Source of the DNA: an uncultured Flammeovirgaceae bacterium
Lineage (GTDB): Bacteria; Bacteroidota; Bacteroidia; Cytophagales; Cyclobacteriaceae
Direction of reading: 5' to 3'
Length of the DNA stretch: 12,976 bases
NCBI GenBank assembly: GCA_937138955.1
Contig: CAKZPJ010000266.1
Location: forward strand, 1-12,976
Both the position numbers and the translations under genes were made by a program. Position 1 is the first letter of the stretch. The number at the start of each line of letters is the position of its first letter. Below are positions 1 to 6,882 of this stretch, one piece after another. The notes below the pieces were generated by a model, which was not told the origin of the DNA, made no database searches, and saw only the letters and a list, made by a program, of their open reading frames with translations.

Positions 1-543
1 GTGAATGTGTACGTTATGCCGAGGATGGAAAACTATTTACGAACCAATGGTCCCGGGAGTCAATTGTTGGCATTGAATAACATAGCCCTACCGGGCTTGA
101 AGTCCGACTCAGCGGTACAATTGACTGAATCTATCAAGGTGGTACCCTTCCTGGTGCCTCACCGGGGCGAGTTTACCGAAACGGTGGGCTACCGCGTAGA
201 AGGAGCTCATCGGAAAGCGCTATTCATCCCCGATATTGACAAGTGGCACCTTTGGGAACGCGATATAAAAACCGAGCTTAGTAAGGTTGATATTGCCTTT
301 CTGGATGCTACCTTCTATCAAAACGGCGAAATCGGTAACCGCGATATGTCCGAGATACCCCACCCATTTGTAGAAGAAAGTATGAAGCTGTTTGACGAAC
401 TACCGGAACCGGAAAAAAGCAAAGTACACTTCATCCATTTCAACCATACCAATCCGCTTTTACAAGAAAATAATGAAGCCAGAAAAGAAGTTTTAGCCCG
501 AGGTTATAATATAGCTGAAGAAGGCTTTAAGTTTGCGTTGTAA
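1..543 (+). CDS. PqqB-like MBL-fold metallo-hydrolase, C-terminal part (5' end outside window)
   Basis: This is the last 180 codons of a metallo-beta-lactamase-fold protein. It resembles PqqB-type hydrolases: residues 52-66 (VPHRGEFTETVGYRV), the FIPDID strand at 75-80, the FLDATFY strand around Asp102, His121 in IPHPF, and the near-C-terminal IHFNHTNPLL (145-154), which matches the PqqB signature IHINNTNPIL. Asp102 and His121/His146/His149 are candidate metal ligands. The family's HxHxDH metal-binding motif is absent because it would lie upstream; the GTG at position 1 is probably an internal valine codon. PqqB itself belongs to PQQ cofactor synthesis, but no other pqq gene is visible, and many Bacteroidota carry stand-alone relatives of unknown substrate. 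The next gene starts 14 bases after the stop, suggesting co-transcription. The fold is confident; the substrate is unknown. Confidence 0.8.
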   Translation: MNVYVMPRMENYLRTNGPGSQLLALNNIALPGLKSDSAVQLTESIKVVPFLVPHRGEFTETVGYRVEGAHRKALFIPDIDKWHLWERDIKTELSKVDIAFLDATFYQNGEIGNRDMSEIPHPFVEESMKLFDELPEPEKSKVHFIHFNHTNPLLQENNEARKEVLARGYNIAEEGFKFAL

Positions 544-557
544 ACTCCTTACCAGCC

Positions 558-1571
558 ATGAAACTTCTTTCCTTAATTTTTGCTCTAGCCAACCTTTCTT
601 TTTTATCTGCTTTCGCTCAAGATTCGGTCTATTGCGTAGATCTACATCAACCTGATTTTGAGCAGTATACGCTGTTGAATCAGGGTATTGAAGGTAAGAA
701 GCTCATTATGCTGGGGGAGATGCACTACATGGCAGCTAATTCTACTATTCAGACTGGATTGTGGATATATTTAAACCAGCGGTTCGGCGTTCGGCACTTG
801 CTGATTGAATTTGGGCAAGCGGAAGCCTACCTTTATAATCAGTATCTGCAAACGGGGGATGAGTGGTATATCAACCATACCTTTCAGGGATTTAGTGGCT
901 ACGTAGAATTTATTTCTGCCTGGAGAAAACTGTACGAGTATAATTTAGGACTGGATAGCAGCAAGAAACTAGTCGTTAATGGTCTTGACCTTGAAAGAGA
1001 CCCCGGACTTTCGGCTACTATGTATAAGCTTTTATCTCCCTATCAGGCTGATCCAGAGATTAACAATTTGCGCGATTCTATCAAGGCCCGTTTGGATACC
1101 ATCGGTGTGGAACGGGATACTAAGGAATACATCTACCATCTTAGAAGCAGAGTATCTACCCTTCCTTTACCAGATGATGAAAACAAACAGATAATTAACG
1201 ATATTCTTAACAATCAATCTTTTGTCTCTAGTATGGAAAAGCGAGACAGTTTGATGGCGGAGTCCTTTTTAGCTCTAGATACTGCCGATGAAGTTTATTT
1301 TGGGCAGTTTGGATTCGCTCATGCAATGCTTAGCAGCAGAAACGGATTAGCTGCTATTTTGAATAACTCAGAAGAATATCGTAATCAGGTATTGGTTATG
1401 AACATGTACTACGTAAACTCAGATAATAGCCATCCTTTTGAGGGATTAAGCGATTGCCCGGTTTTTCTTTACCGAATTGATCCTGATAATGAAGAGTGGG
1501 GAGGTTTTGCTAAAAGGGGGCAATGGGCTTGGGTGCTTAAAGATCAGAGTCGTTATACTCAGCAAGAATGA
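558..1571 (+). CDS. Secreted erythromycin-esterase/ChaN-like fold protein
   Basis: A 337-residue protein with a Sec signal peptide (residues 1-20, cleavage expected after AFA, before QDS). The mature part shows the spaced motifs of the EreA/ChaN-like superfamily: LGEMH at 52-56, LIEFG at 82-86, VNGLDLER at 140-147 and FGQFGFAHA at 248-256. Glu54, His56, Glu84 and His255 would form the active site, by analogy with erythromycin esterases, where a Glu/His set in a cleft activates water. The signal peptide predicts the periplasm or cell surface. Macrolide hydrolysis should not be assumed: many secreted Bacteroidota members of this fold have unknown substrates, and the gene lies just behind a metal-dependent hydrolase gene rather than with resistance genes. 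The ATG at 558 is the only start that leaves an intact signal peptide. Family assignment is from motifs only. Confidence 0.7.
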   Translation: MKLLSLIFALANLSFLSAFAQDSVYCVDLHQPDFEQYTLLNQGIEGKKLIMLGEMHYMAANSTIQTGLWIYLNQRFGVRHLLIEFGQAEAYLYNQYLQTGDEWYINHTFQGFSGYVEFISAWRKLYEYNLGLDSSKKLVVNGLDLERDPGLSATMYKLLSPYQADPEINNLRDSIKARLDTIGVERDTKEYIYHLRSRVSTLPLPDDENKQIINDILNNQSFVSSMEKRDSLMAESFLALDTADEVYFGQFGFAHAMLSSRNGLAAILNNSEEYRNQVLVMNMYYVNSDNSHPFEGLSDCPVFLYRIDPDNEEWGGFAKRGQWAWVLKDQSRYTQQE

Positions 1572-1604
1572 AAATATTATTGCCAAGCCTGATCGGGAAA
1601 CTAC

Positions 1605-1719
1605 AATTAGCTTATTCAATACGTCTTCTTCAGAAACCCGCTCTGCCCGATTAATGTCTTTCATTAGTATTGATAAGCCTAAATCCTCGATTTCTTCTTC
1701 GGATAAAACCTTTGATTGA
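1605..1719 (-). pseudogene. Possible remnant of a small antitoxin-like gene (C-terminal tail)
   Basis: Read on the minus strand, this stretch encodes a protein-like segment of about 37 residues rich in Glu, Asp, Leu and Ile, including VLSEEEIEDLGLSIL and RAERVSEEDVLNKL. It resembles the C-terminal helices of short antitoxin-like proteins common in Bacteroidota, where a Glu-rich helix is followed by a V-S-E/R-E-x-hydrophobic-x-K-L ending. There is no stop after the NKL, and the frame runs on into unrelated sequence under the upstream hydrolase gene. There is also no start codon before the conserved-looking part, which begins right where the SGNH hydrolase gene ends. I therefore read it as a broken tail, not a working gene. 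It could still be chance; the assignment rests on pattern memory, not an alignment. Confidence 0.3.
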
Positions 1720-1723
1720 ATTA

Positions 1724-2389
1724 TTAAGGCAAGCAGGCTTTGAGTTGATCCGCCAGAAACTGATTGCCCGTTTCGTTCATGTGTACGCCATCCCCGGTCA
1801 GTATTCCATCGTACTGCTTGGATGGATTATTTTCTCGGAGGTACTCGCTGATATTCGTTCGTAGATCGCACAGCGGAGTATTCGTTTCATTGGCTACCTG
1901 CCGTACCACTTCAGCGTACTCCAGCAGTCGCTGATTGGTTTCATCCGGGCTATCAGGGTCTTCACCAATTACGGTGGGGGTGGCTAAAATCACTTCGCTA
2001 CCCGCCGCAGTAATGGTTTGAATTAAGTCTTTCAACCCGGCTTCGTATACTGGCTTTTCCGTTCCGGTGGTGCCTTCAAACTTATAGAAGTGCCACACAT
2101 CGTTGATGCCAATGTAGATTATTACGGCATCGGGGTTATAGCTTAGTACATCTTCTTGAACCCGCCCTTGTAGATCAGGCACCTTATTACCGCTAATTCC
2201 GGCTCCAATGAGTTCGTAGCGAGTGGTATCCACCTGTTGACGCATCAAATCAATGTAGCCACCAGGTTCGTTGCCCGCCTGCGTAATAGAATCACCGAAA
2301 AATACGATTCGTTTTTTTTCCGGTTGGCAAGCAAAGACACCGACTAATAAAACGAATAATGCAAACGAGAACAGCGGCGAAATGGACAT
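1724..2389 (-). CDS. SGNH/GDSL-family esterase, probable lipoprotein
   Basis: A 221-residue secreted hydrolase. The N-terminal hydrophobic segment (residues 5-20) ends in VFAC with Cys21, a slightly atypical lipobox, so the protein is probably lipid-anchored. The SGNH blocks are all present: block I FGDSIT with nucleophile Ser34, block II Gly67 in ISGNK, block III GIND with Asn96, and block V DGVHMN with Asp200 and His203. The family hydrolyses esters or thioesters, often deacetylating glycans or acting as lysophospholipase/arylesterase; the substrate here cannot be told. It is convergent with the EreA-like gene and divergent from the acyl-CoA synthetase. The ATG at 2389 is directly followed by the signal segment, so the start is well supported. 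Confidence 0.88.
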   Translation of the reverse strand: MSISPLFSFALFVLLVGVFACQPEKKRIVFFGDSITQAGNEPGGYIDLMRQQVDTTRYELIGAGISGNKVPDLQGRVQEDVLSYNPDAVIIYIGINDVWHFYKFEGTTGTEKPVYEAGLKDLIQTITAAGSEVILATPTVIGEDPDSPDETNQRLLEYAEVVRQVANETNTPLCDLRTNISEYLRENNPSKQYDGILTGDGVHMNETGNQFLADQLKACLP

Positions 2390-2474
2390 AGTAGGGTTAG
2401 GTTAGTTAGTAGGAAGATGATAAACTTCGTAAGTTCGTTCTAAGTAAGTGAAAAGATCGTATTTTCCTAAAAGT

Positions 2475-4430
2475 ATGGAAACAGAAGCCAGCAATTTACC
2501 CCAAAAGATTAAGCAGTGGCAGTCAGTAGCCAAAACTGCTCGAGATATACTCAGTTTTGAGCAGACTTGGAAGGCGTACCAGGATATCTACCAGAACGAA
2601 CCATTGAAGGTAGCATGGCAACCGGATGAATCTACCGTTCAAAATGCTAACCTCTCTGAGCTGATGGCGCAGCTTGACATAGAATCCTACGCCGAACTGT
2701 ACCAATGGACGATACAAAACCGGGCTGAATTTTGGGAGGTAGCTGTTAAACAGTTAGGTATTAAACTTCGTGAACCTTATCGGGATATACTAGATAATAG
2801 TCAGGGGAATGAGCAGGTGAATTGGCTCGCGGGAGCAAGGCTCAATATTGTAGAAAGCTGCTTTCAAGCTCCGGTTGATAAACCTGCACTAACAATAGCC
2901 GATGAGTCTGGTCAGGCAGAAACGCTATCTTACGGGCAGTTAGAGAAACTAGTGAATAGTGTAGTCTCCGGTTTAAGAAATATGGGGTTAAAACCCAGCG
3001 ATGCGGTGGCTTTGTATATGCCATTAGGAAAAGAAGCGGTAGTCGCTTACTTAGGAATTGTGAAAGCTGGAATGGCAGCCGTGCTGATCGCCGATAGCTT
3101 TTCGGCTCAGGAGTTGAGTAGTCGATTAAAAATTGCTAAGGCAAAGGCCATCATCACCGTAGATGCATACGCTTACAACCAAAAAATGCTCAACGTTTAC
3201 GCGCGAGTAAAAGAAGCCAATTCTTCACCAGCTATTGTCGTGCAGAGCCAGCCTGATACCCAATTAAGACTAGGTGATATTACTTGGGATGATTTTCTGG
3301 GTAAGCCTACTGCCGAAACCCACATTGGTCAGCCGGATGATACGATCAGTATACTATTTTCTTCGGGTACTACTTCAGAGCCTAAAGCCATTCCTTGGAA
3401 TCATCTGACTCCGATCAAGTGTGTAATGGACGGATATTTCCATCAGGATATTCACTCGGATGATATAGTAACCTGGACGACGGGGATGGGCTGGATGATG
3501 GGCCCCTGGCTGATCTACGCTACGCTGATGAATAAGGCGACCATTGCGTTGTTTACCGGATCGGCGGCATCGGCCGCATTTGGAAAATTTGTGGAGGAAA
3601 CGAAGATCAGTGTGTTAGGTACTATTCCCTCGCTGGTGAAAGTATGGCGAGCGAGTAAGATCATGGGAAATTATAAGTGGTTGGTACGAGTGTTTAGCTC
3701 TACTGGTGAACCATCTAATGCTGAAGACTATCTGTATTTGATGTGGCTAAATAACTTTAAAGCCCCGATTATTGAGTACTGTGGAGGAACTGAAATAGGC
3801 GGCGGATATCTGACTGGAACTGTGGTGCAACCCGCTATCCCGGCTACTTTCACCACTCCGGCTCTAGGATTAGAATTGTACTTTAGAAATCCCGAAACCG
3901 GACAGCTTGCCCCAACTCAAGCCGGGGAAGTATTTATTGTGCCTCCGGCTATTGGATTATCGCAAAAGTTGTTAAATCGTGACCATCACGAAGCCTATTA
4001 TACGGGTAGTCCTACGCTGGAGGATGGTCGTCCGCTCCGCAAGCACGGTGATAATTACCAAATTTTGGGTGAACTCAACCGAACCGTATTTTATCGCAGT
4101 CAGGGGCGAGCGGATGACGTGATGAACCTGGGTGGCATTAAAGTGAGTGCAGTAGAGATAGAGAAAATACTCAACCAGCACGCAGCTATTATAGAATCGG
4201 CAGCAGTAGCTATTTCTCCGCCCGAAGGTGGGCCAGAGCAACTAGTCGTTTTTTATCTGGCTGATCAAACAGTAAAGAAAGAGCCTTTCAGGAAAGAGCT
4301 GCAAAAATTGCTTTCCCAGCAGTTAAATCCTTTGTTTCGGATTGCCGATGTAGTCCAGAAAGACAGTTTACCAAGAACCCCTTCTAACAAGCTGATGCGC
4401 CGGGCATTGCGCGATGTCAGCGGTTTATAG
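2475..4430 (+). CDS. AMP-forming acyl-CoA synthetase, plant AAE17/18-like
   Basis: A 651-residue member of the acyl-adenylate-forming superfamily (ANL enzymes), which activate a carboxylic acid with ATP and then form the CoA thioester. Visible motifs are the P-loop ILFSSGTTSEPK (Ser296-Thr300), TGMGWMMGPW, YCGGTEIGGG (435-444), the hinge region GRADDVMNLGGIKVS (about 545-559), and the catalytic C-terminal lysine Lys639 in PRTPSNKLMRR. An N-terminal domain of roughly 120 residues precedes the core, as in acetyl- and acetoacetyl-CoA synthetases. Wording such as AIPWNHLTPIK, GPWLIYATLMNKAT and GGPEQLV closely resembles plant peroxisomal acyl-activating enzymes 17/18 more than AcsA or AacS. The true substrate is unknown. 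An alternative GTG start at 2448 lies immediately after an in-frame TAA and would add nine residues; I prefer the ATG at 2475. A terminator follows at 4474. Confidence 0.85.
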   Translation: METEASNLPQKIKQWQSVAKTARDILSFEQTWKAYQDIYQNEPLKVAWQPDESTVQNANLSELMAQLDIESYAELYQWTIQNRAEFWEVAVKQLGIKLREPYRDILDNSQGNEQVNWLAGARLNIVESCFQAPVDKPALTIADESGQAETLSYGQLEKLVNSVVSGLRNMGLKPSDAVALYMPLGKEAVVAYLGIVKAGMAAVLIADSFSAQELSSRLKIAKAKAIITVDAYAYNQKMLNVYARVKEANSSPAIVVQSQPDTQLRLGDITWDDFLGKPTAETHIGQPDDTISILFSSGTTSEPKAIPWNHLTPIKCVMDGYFHQDIHSDDIVTWTTGMGWMMGPWLIYATLMNKATIALFTGSAASAAFGKFVEETKISVLGTIPSLVKVWRASKIMGNYKWLVRVFSSTGEPSNAEDYLYLMWLNNFKAPIIEYCGGTEIGGGYLTGTVVQPAIPATFTTPALGLELYFRNPETGQLAPTQAGEVFIVPPAIGLSQKLLNRDHHEAYYTGSPTLEDGRPLRKHGDNYQILGELNRTVFYRSQGRADDVMNLGGIKVSAVEIEKILNQHAAIIESAAVAISPPEGGPEQLVVFYLADQTVKKEPFRKELQKLLSQQLNPLFRIADVVQKDSLPRTPSNKLMRRALRDVSGL

Positions 4431-4473
4431 GTATAAATTCGGTTTTAGTGCTATTTAAACCATATTTTTCTAT

Positions 4474-4500
4474 ATTAGATTTAAGTAATCTAATTTTTTT
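4474..4500 (+). terminator. Rho-independent terminator after the acyl-CoA synthetase
   Basis: An 8-bp perfect stem (ATTAGATT / AATCTAAT) with a five-base loop is followed directly by seven T residues, 44 bases after the synthetase stop codon. The stem is A/T-rich and therefore weak, but position and T-run fit. It separates the synthetase from the small DUF1328 gene. Confidence 0.6.
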
Positions 4501-4521
4501 ACAATTTAACCATTTTTTATT

Positions 4522-4686
4522 ATGCTTCGTTGGATTATCATTCTATTAGTCTTGGCTTTAATTGCTGCTCTACTGGGCTTTGGTGGTTTGGCCTCCGGTT
4601 TCGCTGAAATTGCCGAAATTCTGTTCTACATTTTCTTAGTCGTCTTAGCGGTGCTATTGGTCTTGCGGCTAATCGGACGAAGATAG
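4522..4686 (+). CDS. DUF1328 small membrane protein (YtjA-like)
   Basis: A 54-residue protein starting MLRWIIILLVLALIAALLGF and ending LRLIGRR. Two hydrophobic segments (about residues 3-24 and 30-50) are joined by a short SGFAEIAE linker, and the C-terminus is positively charged. The pattern (aromatic-Arg-Trp start, ALIAALLGFGGLA, basic tail) is that of DUF1328, represented by E. coli YtjA. These are short inner-membrane proteins of unknown role, often seen among stress-induced small proteins. The gene is closely framed by a terminator on each side, so it is probably expressed alone. There is no obvious Shine-Dalgarno sequence; an A/T-rich leader precedes the ATG. Confidence 0.88.
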   Translation: MLRWIIILLVLALIAALLGFGGLASGFAEIAEILFYIFLVVLAVLLVLRLIGRR

Positions 4687-4710
4687 AGAATAGGTAGATC
4701 ATAGTTATTG

Positions 4711-4745
4711 AAAAGCACTTATTCGGGTCTGAATAAGTGCTTTTT
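4711..4745 (+). terminator. Strong Rho-independent terminator after the DUF1328 gene
   Basis: A perfect 14-bp inverted repeat (AAAAGCACTTATTC / GAATAAGTGCTTTT) with a six-base loop GGGTCT is followed by a T-run, 24 bases after the DUF1328 stop. Because the stem starts with AAAA and ends with TTTT it could also work on the opposite strand, but no minus-strand gene ends here. Confidence 0.9.
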
Positions 4746-4786
4746 CACTATATTTCAGCACAGAACATATGCGAAAATGAAAAGGT

Positions 4787-4837
4787 ATGAATTTTGAAAC
4801 TTTACAAGAAAGGGTAAGTTTGTTTGAAAAAGCTTGA
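4787..4837 (+). other. Short upstream ORF overlapping the menD start (TTGA)
   Basis: A 16-codon reading frame starting at an ATG (MNFETLQERVSLFEKA) ends at a TGA that overlaps the TTG start codon of menD as TTGA. The arrangement mirrors the ATGA overlaps used in translational coupling. The peptide has no recognised homologue. It may be a leader that delivers ribosomes to the weak TTG start, or a chance frame. Confidence 0.25.
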
Positions 4838-6540
4838 TTCTATCTTCCATCATTGCTACTGCCCAAGTTTGTGCTGAATTAGGAGTTCGCCGAGCGATTA
4901 TTTCACCCGGCTCTCGTAATGCTCCGCTGACGATTGCTTTTGTCCGTCACCCGAATATTGAAACTTATACCGTAAGCGATGAGCGATCAGCGGCATTTAT
5001 TGGGCTAGGCATGGCTCGGCAGACCCAGAACCCGGTAGCCTTGATTTGCACGTCCGGTAGTGCGGCGTACAATTATGCTCCGGCAGTGGCCGAAGCCTAC
5101 TTTCAGCAAATTCCTCTGCTCATCCTCACGGCCGACCGACCGCCGGAGTGGATTGATCAGCTAGATGGACAAACTATTCGGCAACGGGATACCTACGGAA
5201 AACATGTGAAAGCTAGTTACGAACTACCCGTCGGTCAAACTGAAGCTGATCAGTGGCACGCTCAACGGCAGATTTCCGAAGCAGTAAATCAGACACGGAG
5301 CTATCCGCCGGGTCCGGTTCATATCAATGTCCCTATTCGCGACCCTTTTTATCCCGAAGAAAGCGAGGTGGTTTCTTTTGATAATCCAGTGAAAGTGATT
5401 CGGGTTAGTGAGGGAGAAATGCAGTTATCGGCAGATTTACAGCAGCAGTTGCAAACGGAGTGGCAACAGTACGAGCGTAAGCTAATCGTAGTTGGGCAGA
5501 GTAGTTTAGATTTAAATTTATGTCAGCAGTTGGAGGAATTTAGCCAGCAGCAGCATATTCCGTTGGTAGCGGATATAATTTCAAACGTTCATCCGACAGA
5601 TTCGGCCATCAAGCATCCTGATATCTTTCTAGGAAAAAATGCACTGGAGTCACTTCAGCCTGATCTGCTAATTACTTTTGGGCTTTCGGTCATCTCTAAA
5701 AATTTGAAACTCTTTCTGCGAAAGTATCGTCCGCAGGCACACTGGCATTTTCGGCCAAGCGGTGTAGCGGCTGATACTTTCCAAGCCTTAACGAGGGTGA
5801 TTCATACTTATCCTAACTCTTTATTCCAGTTAGCAAAAGACTGGATAGAAAAGTCTCAGAACACCTACTATCAAGCTTGGCAAGCGCAGGAAGAACAAGC
5901 AGTTCAGAAAGTCTCCGAATTTTTTATATCTCCCGAGGCAAGAGCCAGTGAGTATTACGCAGTATCAGTTGCATTGAAAGATTTGCCGCAGTTGAGTAGC
6001 CTTCATTTAGCCAACAGTATGGCGGTACGTTACGCTAACCTGATTGGTTTATCGAGCAGCTATTCAGAAGTAGAAGTAATTGCGAATCGGGGCACCAGCG
6101 GTATTGATGGTAGTAGTAGCACCGCCGTAGGAGCCGCTCTGAGTTCTCCTGATCGGTTACACATTTTAATTACCGGTGATCTAGCATTCTTTTACGATCG
6201 CAATGCTTTCTGGCATAATTATCCGCTTCCGAATCTTCGAGTTATTCTTTTGAATAATCACGGTGGTGGAATCTTTCGGATGATTAACGGACCCAGCCGT
6301 CAGCCCGAATTAGATGAGTATTTTGAGACCCGTCAATCGTTGGAAGCTGAAAATACTGCGCGAGATTTCGGAATGGAATACCAAAGGATAGACATAACTC
6401 AGCGTAGTGCTCAGAAAGAATTAGAAGAGATACTACCTGATTTTTTCGCTGAAAATAGCCGCCATGCCAAGCTGCTAGAAATTATTTCGGATAGTAAAAC
6501 CAACACAAAAGTTTTTCGTCAATTTAAATCTAAGGATTAG
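4834..6540 (+). CDS. menD: MenD, SEPHCHC synthase (menaquinone biosynthesis)
   Basis: A 568-residue thiamine-diphosphate enzyme that joins isochorismate and 2-oxoglutarate, releasing CO2, to give 2-succinyl-5-enolpyruvyl-6-hydroxy-3-cyclohexene-1-carboxylate, the first committed step of menaquinone synthesis. Diagnostic motifs are ISPGSRNAPLT (23-33), SDERSAAFIGLGMA with the cofactor-activating Glu50, GPVHINVPIRDPFYP near residue 160, NRGTSGIDGSSSTAVGAA near 420, and the ThDP/metal motif from GDLAFF (448) to LLNNHGGGIFRM (473-484). Length is normal. An in-frame TGA lies three codons upstream, so the TTG at 4834 is the only start giving the full N-terminus. No other men gene is in the window. 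Transcription probably starts in the 90-base gap after the strong terminator. Confidence 0.95.
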   Translation: MILSSIIATAQVCAELGVRRAIISPGSRNAPLTIAFVRHPNIETYTVSDERSAAFIGLGMARQTQNPVALICTSGSAAYNYAPAVAEAYFQQIPLLILTADRPPEWIDQLDGQTIRQRDTYGKHVKASYELPVGQTEADQWHAQRQISEAVNQTRSYPPGPVHINVPIRDPFYPEESEVVSFDNPVKVIRVSEGEMQLSADLQQQLQTEWQQYERKLIVVGQSSLDLNLCQQLEEFSQQQHIPLVADIISNVHPTDSAIKHPDIFLGKNALESLQPDLLITFGLSVISKNLKLFLRKYRPQAHWHFRPSGVAADTFQALTRVIHTYPNSLFQLAKDWIEKSQNTYYQAWQAQEEQAVQKVSEFFISPEARASEYYAVSVALKDLPQLSSLHLANSMAVRYANLIGLSSSYSEVEVIANRGTSGIDGSSSTAVGAALSSPDRLHILITGDLAFFYDRNAFWHNYPLPNLRVILLNNHGGGIFRMINGPSRQPELDEYFETRQSLEAENTARDFGMEYQRIDITQRSAQKELEEILPDFFAENSRHAKLLEIISDSKTNTKVFRQFKSKD

Positions 6541-6645
6541 ATAATAGGTTTTAGGAATTGAAAAGTAGAGATATGGATAGAGATAATTGTTTGTGCATCC
6601 AAAACCTAACTCCTAATCCCAAATGCCGTTAAATAATCAGCAATC
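6541..6645. other. Intergenic gap after menD
   Basis: This 105-base spacer has no gene. It contains an imperfect inverted repeat (TAGGTTTTAGGA at 6545-6556 against TCCAAAACCTA at 6598-6608) with a 41-base loop and no T-run, so it is not a convincing terminator. Whether the next genes are read from menD or from a promoter here cannot be decided. Confidence 0.4.
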
Positions 6646-6858
6646 ATGACCATGTCATTTGATAATATTCGGATAGGCAAAAAGTACTATCTCTACAACT
6701 ACGGTGAAGAATCTCGCTTTGAGGTTTTGGAGAATCTAGGTGATGAAAACTACCGAATAAAAGATCTAATGTCGCTTGACATCTACGAGCTACGCGACTT
6801 GGTGAAGTACGGCACTTCGGACGATTTTGAGCTAGAAGAGATTAGAGAGAGTTCTTAA
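6646..6858 (+). CDS. Small conserved-type hypothetical protein (70 aa)
   Basis: A 70-residue acidic soluble protein without signal peptide or membrane segment. The sequence suggests a compact beta-rich fold: GKKYYLYNYGEESRFEVLEN, then NYRIKDLMSLDIYELRDLV and an acidic tail. Proteins of this length and pattern (an opening x-GKxYxLxNYGE, then an IKDL segment) are familiar as uncharacterised small proteins in Cytophagales. A second ATG at 6652 (MSFDNIRIG) is an equally plausible start and would shorten the protein by two residues. The gene ends 20 bases before the MpaB-like gene start and is probably co-transcribed with it. The function is unknown. Confidence 0.7.
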   Translation: MTMSFDNIRIGKKYYLYNYGEESRFEVLENLGDENYRIKDLMSLDIYELRDLVKYGTSDDFELEEIRESS

Positions 6859-6861
6859 CTG

Positions 6862-6882
6862 ATGAACAAAACCAATCTTTGA
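6862..6882 (+). other. Six-codon ORF overlapping the MpaB-like start (TTGA)
   Basis: An ATG three bases after the stop of the 70-residue gene opens a six-codon frame (MNKTNL) whose TGA overlaps the TTG start of the next gene as TTGA, in the same register as the short ORF before menD. It may promote termination-reinitiation; it may equally be accidental. Confidence 0.2.

Noticed and set aside
1477..1719. A plus-strand frame of 80 codons across the end of the EreA-like gene
   Set aside because: It lies out of frame over a real gene, has a Ser/Thr-rich chance composition, and the minus strand gives a more protein-like reading.
2448..2474. GTG start for the acyl-CoA synthetase directly after an in-frame TAA
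   Set aside because: The added residues MKRSYFPKS have no family support, and an ATG lies nine codons downstream; it is kept only as an alternative.
6545..6608. Imperfect inverted repeat after menD considered as a terminator or small RNA
   Set aside because: The loop is 41 bases, the stem has a bulge and no T-run follows.
6877..6882. Programmed +1 frameshift of the prfB type at CTT TGA before the MpaB-like gene
   Set aside because: The downstream frame needs a -1 shift, not +1, so re-initiation at the overlapping TTG is the simpler reading.
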